DNA of 23,075 nucleotides from Colimorpha_A sp045591885 (GCA_045591885.1 JAZNTT010000046.1:1-23075), one strand, 5' to 3'. Numbered from the stretch's first letter, positions 14,924-22,516 are shown. Notes: generated by a model from the letters alone, not told the origin. Numbers and translations are program-made.

Positions 14924-15164
14924 TACAATACAAACTCGAGGGCGAGCCTTGCGACACCTTACTTAAGCTTGATGGCTTTACAAAGGGCTTCGTGACCGTT
15001 AACGGCTTCAACCTCGGCAGATACCGGAAGGTCGGTCCGCAGAAGACCCTCTACGTTCCCGCTCCCATGCTCAAAGAGGGAAAAACGAGATCATCGTATT
15101 CGAGAACGATGCTACCGCTACTCTCCATATCGAATTTACCGACGTTCACGATCTCGGCAGTTAA
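14924..15164 (+). pseudogene. 3' remnant of a GH35 beta-galactosidase gene
   Basis: Directly after the spoIVA stop, one frame encodes YKLEGEPCDT, then LKLDGFTKGFVTVNGFNLGR, then YRKVGPQKTLYVPAPMLKEG. This is the typical C-terminal jelly-roll end of glycoside hydrolase family 35 beta-galactosidases. The frame then shifts by one base at an A-run (about 15079-15084) and continues as NEIIVFENDATATLHIEF and TDVHDLGS to a TAA at 15162. There is no start codon and no catalytic domain. The remnant shares the transcript end with spoIVA. The rest of the gap to rpsF (15201-15312) holds nothing I can identify. Confidence 0.8.
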
Positions 15165-15174
15165 TCAATTAACG

Positions 15175-15200
15175 AAAAGCCCGCATTTGCGGGTTTTTTG
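15175..15200 (+). terminator. Rho-independent terminator after the GH35 remnant
   Basis: The stem CCCGC / GCGGG (15180-15184 with 15189-15193) has the loop ATTT, then TTTTTT, with A-rich sequence before it. It would end the spoIVA transcript; it was possibly acquired with, or left behind by, the beta-galactosidase gene. Confidence 0.8.
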
Positions 15201-15312
15201 TTTGAAAACTTCGTAATCATGGCTTGTGTCGAAAATTGGCACAAAAAACCATCTTTAGATAAAATAAAAGTGGTAAAAAGGGAACAAATAACGGCTTTTT
15301 TAAAAAAACTTA

Positions 15313-15341
15313 TTGACTTATTCCATTATCTGGTTTATAAT
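15313..15341 (+). promoter_or_regulatory. Sigma-A promoter for rpsF-ssb-rpsR
   Basis: TTGACT (15313-15318), a 17-base spacer and TATAAT (15336-15341). The predicted transcript starts near 15348 and has a leader of about 70 bases. Confidence 0.85.
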
Positions 15342-15345
15342 AGTA

Positions 15346-15411
15346 GGGTGAAAACTTTTGTTTTCTCCTTGCCGCCGAAATCATAGCGGCGGTCTTATGT
15401 CCATAAGGAGG
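15346..15411 (+). promoter_or_regulatory. rpsF leader hairpin that can mask the ribosome binding site (S6:S18-type candidate)
   Basis: CTCCTT (15365-15370) can pair with AAGGAG (15405-15410), which is the rpsF Shine-Dalgarno. Inside lies a second stem, CCGCCG / CGGCGG (15372-15377 with 15387-15392). A smaller hairpin, GAAAAC / GTTTTC, precedes it. Autoregulation of this operon by the S6:S18 complex through a leader structure is known in several bacteria. That this is the same motif is my inference. Confidence 0.6.
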
Positions 15412-15419
15412 TGTAAAAA

Positions 15420-15716
15420 ATGGAAAAGAACAACATGTCTTACGAAGTCCTGTTCGTAGTTGATCTTACCCCCGGCGAGGAGGGCGTTAAAGCTCTTATC
15501 GAGAAGTTCACTTCTCTCATCGCCGCTAACGGCACCGTTAACGAGGTTAACGAGTGGGGCAAGCGTCGTCTCGCTTACCCGATCAACGATATGAACGACG
15601 GTTACTACGTGCTTGTTAATTTCTCCGCTCCCACGGATTTCCCCGCAGAGCTTGAGAGAATTTTCAGCATCACAGACGGTATTCTCCGTTCTATGGTAAT
15701 CGCTAAGGAAGCATAA
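15420..15716 (+). CDS. rpsF: 30S ribosomal protein bS6
   Basis: This 98-residue protein has the S6 fold: SYEVLFVVDLTPGEEGVKALIEKF (7-30), then the GTVNEVNEWGKRRLAYPIND segment (38-57) with the conserved WGKR.LAY motif, then YYVLVNFSAP and ITDGILRSMV. It binds 16S rRNA in the platform as a pair with S18. AAGGAGG 8 bases upstream fixes ATG 15420; a second ATG five codons later is less well placed. First gene of the usual rpsF-ssb-rpsR operon, with ssb 14 bases downstream. The leader may provide autoregulation. Confidence 0.97.
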   Translation: MEKNNMSYEVLFVVDLTPGEEGVKALIEKFTSLIAANGTVNEVNEWGKRRLAYPINDMNDGYYVLVNFSAPTDFPAELERIFSITDGILRSMVIAKEA

Positions 15717-15730
15717 TTTGGAGGTATATC

Positions 15731-16207
15731 ATGGCAAGCTTGAATCTTAATAAGGTTGTCTTGGCAGGTCATCTTGCAGCAGATCCCGAAATGAGACAGA
15801 CGCAGAGCGGTATTCCCGTATGCTCTTTCCGTGTAGGTGTTTCCCGCAGATATCAGCCTAAGACCAGCGAAGGTCAGTCACAGTCGGTTGCAGACTTCAT
15901 CACCGTTGTCGCATGGCGTCAGCAGGCGGAGTTTGTTTCCCGCTATTTCCGTAAGGGTAGCTCTATTTGTGTCACCGGCTCTATTCAGATACGCCAGTGG
16001 ACTGATAAGCACGACCAGAAGAGATATGACCTTGAGATCGTAGCAGACGACGTTATGTTCGTCGATTCCAAGGGCGATAGCACCGGCGATCAGGGCGGAT
16101 TCGGCGCTTCCTACAATGCCACGGGCTATGCTCCCTCTTTCTCTTCTCAGACAGAGTCAGCTCCTAAATTCGAGGAGATGTCGAACGACGACGACCTGCC
16201 CTTCTGA
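15731..16207 (+). CDS. ssb: Single-stranded DNA-binding protein
   Basis: This 158-residue SSB covers single-stranded DNA in replication, repair and recombination. The OB-fold spans about residues 1-108: LNKVVLAGHLAADPEMRQTQSG, then FRVGVSR, DFITVVAWRQQAEFVSRYFRKGS, and CVTGSIQIRQW. A flexible tail rich in Gly, Ser and Gln follows, ending in the acidic DDDLPF tip that recruits partner proteins. GGAGG lies 7-8 bases before ATG 15731. It sits between rpsF and rpsR, the conserved arrangement in Firmicutes, and is a housekeeping SSB rather than a phage or plasmid copy. Confidence 0.97.
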   Translation: MASLNLNKVVLAGHLAADPEMRQTQSGIPVCSFRVGVSRRYQPKTSEGQSQSVADFITVVAWRQQAEFVSRYFRKGSSICVTGSIQIRQWTDKHDQKRYDLEIVADDVMFVDSKGDSTGDQGGFGASYNATGYAPSFSSQTESAPKFEEMSNDDDLPF

Positions 16208-16241
16208 GAGCACAGTTTAATTTTAACAGGAGGAATGTAAG

Positions 16242-16499
16242 ATGGATAACAATCAGGCACCGCAGACGCAGAAGCCCTTCCGTCAGAACAAGAGACACAA
16301 GAAGGTCTGCCAGTTCTGCGCTGATAAGATCGACCATGTCGATTACAAAGACGTAAGCAGATTAAGAAAGTGCGTAAGTGAGCGTTCCAAGATCCTTCCC
16401 AGAAGAGTCACCGGAACCTGCGCTTATCACCAGCGTCAGCTTACTATCGCAATTAAGAGAGCACGCCACATGGCGCTCATCCCTTATATCAGCGACTAA
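16242..16499 (+). CDS. rpsR: 30S ribosomal protein bS18
   Basis: This 85-residue basic protein has the S18 signature: KKVCQFCADKIDHVDYKDVSRLRKCVSERSKILPRRVTGTCAYHQRQLTIAIKRARHMALIPY (19-82). It pairs with S6 on the 30S platform. The cysteines (C23, C26, C43, C60) resemble the zinc-binding (C+) form of S18 known in some bacteria; this is an inference from spacing. AGGAGG lies 8 bases before ATG 16242. Last gene of the operon, followed by a very stable hairpin at 16512-16543. Confidence 0.97.
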   Translation: MDNNQAPQTQKPFRQNKRHKKVCQFCADKIDHVDYKDVSRLRKCVSERSKILPRRVTGTCAYHQRQLTIAIKRARHMALIPYISD

Positions 16500-16511
16500 C
16501 AATTGAAAAGA

Positions 16512-16543
16512 TGAGGGCTGACGCGGTTTCGCGTCAGCCCTCA
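16512..16543 (+). terminator. Strong hairpin after rpsR (terminator-like, no U-tract)
   Basis: A perfect 14-bp stem, TGAGGGCTGACGCG / CGCGTCAGCCCTCA (16512-16525 with 16530-16543), has a GTTT loop and lies 13 bases after the rpsR stop. The sequence after it (CGAAGTCTTTGGGGG) has no T-run, so classic intrinsic termination is doubtful. It could stabilise the 3' end of the operon mRNA. Confidence 0.6.
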
Positions 16544-16685
16544 CGAAGTCTTTGGGGGTAATTTTTACCCACAACATTTAGAAAACAAGTAATATTTTTT
16601 CCAAAATAGCGCATCAAATTACCAATAATTGGCATATAATAGTAGTGATTAATCAGAAAGGCAGAGGGGTATTCCCCCCGAAGTT

Positions 16686-17450
16686 ATGTTACTTAATAAT
16701 ATGAAAATCAGACTGTTCACAGCGTTTTTGGCGGTGCTTATGCTCCTTCCGTCTTGCGCTATGAACGTGTCAAAAGATAAAGTACCGCTCAAAACGGAAA
16801 ATATAGAATGCGGTGCTGTTACCGAGGACGACGACGTACACGATAAGCTTCAGCTTCCCGTTATAATTGGGCGCCCGCAAAGGCCGAAAGGGAATAAGAA
16901 TGACGTTACCGTTGACGTAAGCCGTCCCGAAGTCGGCTCGTCGGGCGCGACGACCGAAAAGGCATTTGTTCCGTACGACGTTCCGCTTACCATTGAGCAG
17001 CAGAAGATAGTTGAAAAAATAGCGGAAAGATTCTATATCAGCGAGGAGCTCATATTCGGAGTAATGTGGGTTGAGTCTAAATATAACGTAAACGCAATCG
17101 GTAAAAACGCAAATTACCTTGGAATAATGCAGATATCGAAGTCTAATCTGAAGATCCTCAAGAAGTACTGCGGCGTTACGAATCTTATGGATTTTGAGCA
17201 GAACGTAATTGCGGGATCGTATTATCTCCGTACCTACCTTACACGTTACAATGATAATAAACACATCAGTCTCCTCTATTACCACGGTGGCTATAAGTAT
17301 GCGAATCGACTGATTGCAAACGGTCAGTATGAGGACAGCTATTCAAGAGCCGTTATCAGAGAAATGAACCGAATTGTTGAAGCAAGAAGAAAGCTCGCAA
17401 ATGAAATGGGAGTTAAGCTTTACGGCGGCTTCTACGAGGACTATACCTGA
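16686..17450 (+). CDS. Lytic transglycosylase lipoprotein (SLT domain, GH23)
   Basis: This 254-residue protein has a signal sequence with the lipobox LLPSC (Cys24), a low-complexity linker (about 25-100) and a C-terminal SLT domain (about 105-235). The domain has the catalytic Glu130 in WVESKYN, GIMQIS (146-151), AGSYYLRTYL and LLYYHGG. It should cut peptidoglycan glycan strands outside the membrane. Start choice is uncertain: ATG 16686 and ATG 16701 both lack a clear ribosome binding site nearby, and the nearest AGAGGGG sits in a small hairpin (GGGG/CCCC at 16667-16678). A TATAAT at 16635-16640 has no good -35. A sigma-E-like pair lies at 16590-16619, so a sporulation role is possible. Confidence 0.9.
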   Translation: MLLNNMKIRLFTAFLAVLMLLPSCAMNVSKDKVPLKTENIECGAVTEDDDVHDKLQLPVIIGRPQRPKGNKNDVTVDVSRPEVGSSGATTEKAFVPYDVPLTIEQQKIVEKIAERFYISEELIFGVMWVESKYNVNAIGKNANYLGIMQISKSNLKILKKYCGVTNLMDFEQNVIAGSYYLRTYLTRYNDNKHISLLYYHGGYKYANRLIANGQYEDSYSRAVIREMNRIVEARRKLANEMGVKLYGGFYEDYT

Positions 17451-17459
17451 TATGAATGA

Positions 17460-17490
17460 AATCCCCGAAAAGCAATGCTTTTCGGGGATT
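17460..17490 (+). terminator. Terminator after the lytic transglycosylase gene
   Basis: A long stem (AATCCCCGAAAAGC / GCTTTTCGGGGATT, ends at 17460 and 17490) with a tight apex is followed by a T-rich stretch on the plus strand. It lies between two convergent genes. Confidence 0.82.
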
Positions 17491-17496
17491 AATTTA

Positions 17497-18933
17497 TTAT
17501 TTTCTCTTTTTGACGTGAATATGGCAAAGGCGCTCGTATTCGTCAAAGTCAATTTCTCGCATTATGTTGTCGAGCTCGTCATCACCCATGGCAGTAGTTC
17601 TGCCTTCCTCATACTCGCGGTCGATCACTTCCTTTATTTTCGCGATAAAGGGAGCTTTTTTGTCGATCTTGTCATCGTCGTTGAGACGGAAGTAACCGTT
17701 GATCCAGAACGCTATTCCCGCAAGTCCCGAGTGCTTGTCAACGGATACCGTAGCAGGACGGCCGAGGATCTTTTCGGTATCGAAGATGTTGTATATCTCC
17801 TGATCCTTAAGAAGTCCGTCAGCATGGATTCCGGCTCTGGTCATATTAAAGTTACGTCCGACAAATGGGGTCTTCGGCGGTATCTCGTATCCGATGTCCT
17901 GCTCAAAGTAGTTTGCGATCTCGGTGATGACCGAAAGATCCATTCCGTCAGTAGTTCCGCGCAGAGATGCGTATTCGATAGCCATTGCTTCAAGCGGGCA
18001 GTTACCTGTACGCTCACCGATGCCGAGAAGAGCACAGTTGATACCCGAGCATCCGTAGAGCCAAGCAGTTGAAGCGTTTGTTACGACCTTGTAGAAGTCA
18101 TTGTGTCCGTGCCATTCAAGAAGCTCGCTCGGAACGCCCGCGTAATGCTGAAGGCCGTATATGATTCCCGGAACGCTTCTCGGAAGCGCGGCACCGGGAT
18201 AGGAAACACCGAAGCCCATCGTATCGCAAGCACGGATCTTTATCGGCACGCCGCTTTCCTCGCTCAGGCGGGTAAGCGCCTCAGCAAAGGGAACGACGAA
18301 TCCGTAATAGTCGGCACGGGTTATATCCTCAAAATGGCAACGGGGGCGTATGCCCTTATCAAGCACGCTCTTGACGATCCCAAGGTACTTGTCCATTGCT
18401 TTTGCACGGGTAAGTCCCATTTTATTGTAAATATGATAGTCGGAGCAAGAAACAAGCACTCCCGTTTCCTTGATTCCGATAGACTTAACAAGCTCAAAAT
18501 CCTTTTCGCTTGCTCTTATCCATGAGGTGACCTCGGGAAAATCGTAGCCGAGGGCAAGACATTCCTCAACAGCGCGGCGGTCCTTTTCGGAATAAACGAA
18601 AAATTCGCTCTGGCGGATAAGTCCCTTAGGTCCGCCGAGACGGTGAAGCATCTTGAAGATATCAACGATTTGTCTTACCGAAAAGGGCGATGTAGACTGC
18701 TGACCGTCGCGGAAGGTCGTATCGGTTATCCATATATTTTCGGGCATATTGATAGGCACGAAGCGATGGTTAAAGGAAACCTTCGGAATACTCTCGTAGT
18801 CGAAAAGATGACGGTAGAGATTGGGGGATTCTCTATCCTGAAGCTGATATTTATATGAAGACTGCTCGAGAAGATTCGTCGCGGACGAAAATTCGAGCTT
18901 CTGTGATGATGAGGATACTCTCTTATCTTGCAT
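17497..18933 (-). CDS. Isopropylmalate/homocitrate synthase-like protein, probable Re-citrate synthase
   Basis: This 478-residue DRE-TIM metallolyase joins acetyl-CoA to a 2-oxoacid. It has WITDTTFRDGQQS (68-80, metal Asp71, Arg75), RCHFEDITRADYYGF (198-212), ACDTMGFG, EWHGHNDFYK (273-282, metal histidines), GIGERTGN, and the NMTRAGIHADGLLKD segment near the C-terminus. The regulatory LeuA C-terminal domain of typical isopropylmalate synthases is missing. The sequence style (LGGP.G.IRQSEFF.YS, the CHFEDITRAD block, LEWHGHND) is that of the clostridial group that includes the Re-face citrate synthase of Clostridium kluyveri, so citrate synthesis from oxaloacetate is my preferred role, ahead of LeuA or homocitrate synthase. 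It is monocistronic, has its own promoter at 18987-19015, and GGAGG before ATG 18933. Confidence 0.85.
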   Translation of the reverse strand: MQDKRVSSSSQKLEFSSATNLLEQSSYKYQLQDRESPNLYRHLFDYESIPKVSFNHRFVPINMPENIWITDTTFRDGQQSTSPFSVRQIVDIFKMLHRLGGPKGLIRQSEFFVYSEKDRRAVEECLALGYDFPEVTSWIRASEKDFELVKSIGIKETGVLVSCSDYHIYNKMGLTRAKAMDKYLGIVKSVLDKGIRPRCHFEDITRADYYGFVVPFAEALTRLSEESGVPIKIRACDTMGFGVSYPGAALPRSVPGIIYGLQHYAGVPSELLEWHGHNDFYKVVTNASTAWLYGCSGINCALLGIGERTGNCPLEAMAIEYASLRGTTDGMDLSVITEIANYFEQDIGYEIPPKTPFVGRNFNMTRAGIHADGLLKDQEIYNIFDTEKILGRPATVSVDKHSGLAGIAFWINGYFRLNDDDKIDKKAPFIAKIKEVIDREYEEGRTTAMGDDELDNIMREIDFDEYERLCHIHVKKRK

Positions 18934-18986
18934 TTTTGCCTCCGCAAATTGTCATTATTTTTGCTGTTTTTACTAAATATAAAGCG

Positions 18987-19015
18987 ATTATACCACAGAT
19001 AATGAATTATTGCAA
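18987..19015 (-). promoter_or_regulatory. Sigma-A promoter for the citrate synthase-like gene
   Basis: The minus strand reads TTGCAA (19010-19015), a 17-base spacer and TATAAT (18987-18992), about 54 bases before the ATG at 18933. Confidence 0.85.
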
Positions 19016-19033
19016 TAGCTTTCTTGCAAAAAA

Positions 19034-19951
19034 TTAAATTATTCCGAGATTCATAGATATATATGCAAGGATAGGACAAATGAGGGCGGAAACGGCTCTT
19101 CCGAGAATATACTTTTGCGATGGAATACTTCCGTCAGCAACTGAAAGTGACTGAAATATCATTGAAAGACCCGACCAACCGATAGCACTTGAGGAAAGAA
19201 TAAAGGTGAGGTCGGGCGGAAAGCGCCCCGAAATATATTGAAGCCCGGACGCAAGCTCTAAAAAAGGGCAGATAAACAGCTTGATATTTTCCCGAATCGG
19301 CAAAGAAACGAGTATTCCCGAAAGAGCAGAAAAGAATATAACGCTTCCGCAGACCGACAGCATATTTGTTGCAGCGTCGCGTATCGAGGATGCGACGGCG
19401 GTCGAAATACTTTCGGCTTTTAAGGTTTCTCGCTTTATAGTTACGCTGCCCGTCTTTTTCGGGCGAAGAAATGCGGCAGTCAGCATAATAGAAATAATTT
19501 GAAAACCGAACAGTGCGATTCCGCGCCGACCGCTTCCCAGAAACCCGATTCCGACGACGGAGTAAATAAACCCGAAAGAAACCACTGACGAAAGAAGCAA
19601 CGCTCCGGACTTTTCATTATCACTTTCGTTTTCACTTGCAAGGCTTTTTACCGCCATGGCACCCGTTGGAGCAGAGCCGAGAATACCGATAAAAAATGAA
19701 ATGATGTATTTACCGTCAATGCCGAATAACGGTGTAAAGATTTTGTTTCCAATTCTGCCGAGAGCGTTAAACACGCCCGAACGAATTGCGATTCCCGTCA
19801 GAACCATCATCGGAAAGAGAGTCGGTACGAGCACTCCTCCGCAGAGCTTCATTCCGTCAAGAGCCGAGTGCGCCGCAACGTCTGAAAAGACGGTAAAGAA
19901 AAATATAAATACAATTGTTATGTATCCGAAAAGCGACCTGTGCTTGACCAT
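19034..19951 (-). CDS. YlbJ-like sporulation integral membrane protein
   Basis: This 305-residue polytopic membrane protein has about eight hydrophobic segments. It shows the YlbJ/nucleoside-recognition (Gate) pattern: ALDGMKLCGGVLVPTLFPMMVLTG (30-53), PLFGIDGKYIISFFIGILGSAPTGA near 93-118, and a second Gate-like half with DAATNMLSVCGSVIFFSALSG (214-234) and SAIGWSGLSMIFQ. In B. subtilis ylbJ is sigma-E-dependent and needed for heat-resistant spores. This version is shorter than B. subtilis YlbJ (about 400 residues). GGGAG 8 bases before ATG 19951 is the ribosome binding site. It is divergent from yqfC-yqfD, also sporulation genes, with 65 bases between the starts. No terminator is visible before the next minus-strand promoter. 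Confidence 0.85.
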   Translation of the reverse strand: MVKHRSLFGYITIVFIFFFTVFSDVAAHSALDGMKLCGGVLVPTLFPMMVLTGIAIRSGVFNALGRIGNKIFTPLFGIDGKYIISFFIGILGSAPTGAMAVKSLASENESDNEKSGALLLSSVVSFGFIYSVVGIGFLGSGRRGIALFGFQIISIMLTAAFLRPKKTGSVTIKRETLKAESISTAVASSIRDAATNMLSVCGSVIFFSALSGILVSLPIRENIKLFICPFLELASGLQYISGRFPPDLTFILSSSAIGWSGLSMIFQSLSVADGSIPSQKYILGRAVSALICPILAYISMNLGII

Positions 19952-20016
19952 GAATTATGCTCCCGTTATCTGCATATTTTATTATACTATATAATTTTCA
20001 GGCGGGAGATATTCTG

Positions 20017-20286
20017 ATGAAGCTAAAAAAACGCTTACTGCAGCTTGCCGATCTGCCCGAGGACTCGCTCGGCGGCAGTTATATTGAGATAGTGTCAAAT
20101 TCGACTGTAAAGGTGAACGGTTGCCGAAGGATAGTCGAATATTCGTCCGACAAGGTGATTCTTTCTATGAAGGAATACGATCTTACGGTGGTAGGGCGCG
20201 AGCTTACGCTTTCATCCTACGGAGAAAATACTGCCGCTGTTTCGGGACAGATATTATCAGTTAAGCTCGGAGGTGAAATATGTTAA
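20017..20286 (+). CDS. yqfC: Sporulation protein YqfC
   Basis: This 89-residue protein matches the YqfC/YabP-like family. Its features are a basic N-terminus, LADLPEDSLGGSYIEIVSNSTVKVNGCRRIVEYSSDKVIL (11-50), then LTVVGRELTLSSYGENTAAVSGQILSVKLG. In B. subtilis yqfC and yqfD are adjacent sigma-E-regulated genes needed for normal sporulation. ATG 20017 has GCGGGAG 8 bases upstream; earlier in-frame codons lack a site. The stop overlaps the yqfD start by 7 bases, so the two are translationally coupled. A perfect sigma-E -35 match (GCATATT) lies upstream, but no matching -10 was found at the right distance. Confidence 0.9.
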   Translation: MKLKKRLLQLADLPEDSLGGSYIEIVSNSTVKVNGCRRIVEYSSDKVILSMKEYDLTVVGRELTLSSYGENTAAVSGQILSVKLGGEIC

Positions 20287-21485
20287 AGAGAATACTCGCA
20301 TTTTTTACAGGTCATAGACGCATTTCCTGTCCCAAAAAGACGTTTACGAATATAGTAACACTTATGGCAAAAAGCGGTATAAAATACGCCGATACAAGAG
20401 AAAAGGACGGCAGGGTTTCCTTTTCCGTCACCGAGCTTGAATACAAGAAGCTGATACGGTTGATCGACCCCAGCGTATTCCGTCAACAGGAAAGAAAGGG
20501 ACTTCCGTATTTTCTGTACCGATACCGCCGCCGTTACGGTCTGATTGTAGGAATCATAATTTTTCTTTTGCTCACAAAAATGTCGACCGGCTACGTATGG
20601 GATATTACAGTTGACGGTAACGAAAGCATTTCGGACTCCGAGGTCATAAACACCCTTGACAAGCTCGGATTTTCGGTCGGAAGCCATATTCCCGATATTG
20701 ATTTTTACGATATTTGCCATCAGTTTGTTCTTGAAAATGAAAACGTTGCGTGGATATCTGTGAATATGGAGGGTACGTCCGCCCGTGTCAAGCTGATCGA
20801 ACGCGACAAAAAGGGTGAGGACGGTGATAACGGAACTCCGTCAAATATCGTCGCTGTATCAGACGGAATAGTCGTGCGCACTGAAACTATTGACGGTGAG
20901 GTTTGTGTCAAGGCGGGAGATCCCGTCACCGAGGGACAGTTGCTCATTAGCGGTGTCGTTGAAATCGGGCAGGGAATCGACACGGGAAGATTTATGTTGA
21001 CGCGCGCAAAGGGAAGCGTTTATGCGCTCACAAAACGCTATTTTTCGGTCAGCGTTCCGCTAAACGGTGTCAAAAAAACAGTAACAGACAGAATTTTGGC
21101 AAAAAAGACGCTTATTTTCTTCGGAAAATCGATTAAACTTAAAGAAAACAGTAGCATTTTAGGTAAAGAGTGTGATATAATAAAAGAAAGCAAACGCGTC
21201 GTACTTTTTGAAGATCTTGGCGAAAGCTGGCATATACCTCTTCCCGTGACGGTAGTAACGAAATATGCACTTGTGACAGAGGAGATCCCGTTTTCTTATA
21301 CAGAGGCTGAAGCACTCAAGATCGCCGAAAAGGAAATGGCACTTCTTTACGAATCCGCGATGAGCGGTGCAGAGCTTATGAGCAAGAACGTGGAAAGTGT
21401 GCTTGAAGACGGGGTGCTTAAATTGAATTGGGAAGTTGAATGTATAATTGACATCGGACGCGAAACTCCGATAGGACTTGTATAG
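20280..21485 (+). CDS. yqfD: Sporulation protein YqfD
   Basis: This 401-residue protein has the usual YqfD layout. A basic cytoplasmic segment (1-85) is followed by one membrane helix (86-104), and then a long extracytoplasmic part that begins with a POTRA/FtsQ-like stretch (WDITVDGNESISDSEVINTLDKLGF). The remainder contains the AVSDGIVVRTETIDGEVCVKAGDPV beta-rich hairpin segment. Length matches the family (about 400). GGAGG 6-7 bases before ATG 20280 is its ribosome binding site. It should act in the mother cell at the engulfment stage, by analogy with SpoIIIA/SpoIIQ-related membrane factors; the molecular role is not established. It is followed 8 bases later by phoH, the common Firmicutes order. 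Confidence 0.92.
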   Translation: MLKRILAFFTGHRRISCPKKTFTNIVTLMAKSGIKYADTREKDGRVSFSVTELEYKKLIRLIDPSVFRQQERKGLPYFLYRYRRRYGLIVGIIIFLLLTKMSTGYVWDITVDGNESISDSEVINTLDKLGFSVGSHIPDIDFYDICHQFVLENENVAWISVNMEGTSARVKLIERDKKGEDGDNGTPSNIVAVSDGIVVRTETIDGEVCVKAGDPVTEGQLLISGVVEIGQGIDTGRFMLTRAKGSVYALTKRYFSVSVPLNGVKKTVTDRILAKKTLIFFGKSIKLKENSSILGKECDIIKESKRVVLFEDLGESWHIPLPVTVVTKYALVTEEIPFSYTEAEALKIAEKEMALLYESAMSGAELMSKNVESVLEDGVLKLNWEVECIIDIGRETPIGLV

Positions 21486-21493
21486 AGGTTAAA

Positions 21494-22516
21494 ATGGCAG
21501 AAAAAACTGTAAAAACAGACAGTATAGAGCAGACCGCGATGCTTTTTGGCGGTCTTGACTGTAATGCGAAAAGAATAGAGGAGAGCTTTGGTGTACGTCT
21601 TGCAACGCGTGATAGCGAGATCGCGGGCGGAAGCGTAATTGCCGTGACGGGAAGCGACGAGGCGGCGGTTTACAGCGCCGCTGAGGCGCTTAAATATCTT
21701 CAGAAGATCGCCTCGCTCAATAACAATATAACCTCGCAGAACGTCGATTACGTTATCTCGATGGTACGCGACGGTAAAAACGAGGAGCTTGCCGGCTTCG
21801 ACGGCGACTGCATCTGCATTACAACGCGCGGAAAGCCGATAAAGGCGAAGACCGTCGGTCAGAGCAGATACGTTGATCTGATAAAGAAAAACACAATTGT
21901 AATGGGCATAGGCCCCGCAGGAACGGGTAAGACGTTTCTCGCAGTCGCGATGGCGGTGAAGGCGCTTCGCGCAAAGCAGGTAAGCAGGATCATTCTCACT
22001 CGTCCCGCCGTCGAGGCGGGAGAAAAGCTCGGATATCTTCCGGGTGATTTGCAGAACAAGATTGATCCGTATCTCCGTCCTCTATACGACGCGCTTTTTG
22101 AAATGCTCGGCTCGGAGAATTATCAGAGAAACGTCGAAAAGGGCGTAATTGAGATCGCGCCGCTTGCCTATATGCGAGGCAGAACGCTTGACGATTCGTT
22201 CATCATTCTCGACGAGGCGCAGAATACTACGCCCGAGCAGATGAAAATGTTTTTGACCCGACTCGGTTCAAATTCAAAGGCGATAGTAACGGGAGATATT
22301 ACGCAGACTGACTTGCCGCGGGGAATGAAAAGCGGCCTTGTTGAGGCAATTCACGTCCTCGATGGGATAGACGATATAGCGATACACCATTTTACCGAAC
22401 GTGACGTAGTAAGACACCGTCTCGTTCAACAGATAATTCTCGCATACGAAAAGTACGATAAAGAAAGACAGGAAAAGATGAATGAGCGCCAAAGCGGACG
22501 TTTTTACAAGAAATGA
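21494..22516 (+). CDS. phoH: PhoH-like ATPase
   Basis: This 340-residue cytoplasmic protein has a small N-terminal domain (about 1-115), then the PhoH P-loop NTPase domain: IGPAGTGKTFLA (139-150, Walker A), TRPAVEAGEKLGYLPGDLQNKIDPY (169-193), FIILDEAQNTTPEQMKMFLTR (236-256, Walker B) and VTGDITQTDLP. Related proteins are RNA-linked ATPases, often beside ybeY, and a role in RNA or ribosome quality control is inferred from that context. GAGGT sits about 6 bases before ATG 21494. The 3' end overlaps the ybeY start by 35 bases. Confidence 0.95.
   Translation: MAEKTVKTDSIEQTAMLFGGLDCNAKRIEESFGVRLATRDSEIAGGSVIAVTGSDEAAVYSAAEALKYLQKIASLNNNITSQNVDYVISMVRDGKNEELAGFDGDCICITTRGKPIKAKTVGQSRYVDLIKKNTIVMGIGPAGTGKTFLAVAMAVKALRAKQVSRIILTRPAVEAGEKLGYLPGDLQNKIDPYLRPLYDALFEMLGSENYQRNVEKGVIEIAPLAYMRGRTLDDSFIILDEAQNTTPEQMKMFLTRLGSNSKAIVTGDITQTDLPRGMKSGLVEAIHVLDGIDDIAIHHFTERDVVRHRLVQQIILAYEKYDKERQEKMNERQSGRFYKK

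Noticed and set aside
15198..15386. Short open frame before rpsF
   Set aside because: It covers the rpsF promoter and leader, lacks a ribosome binding site and has no protein features.
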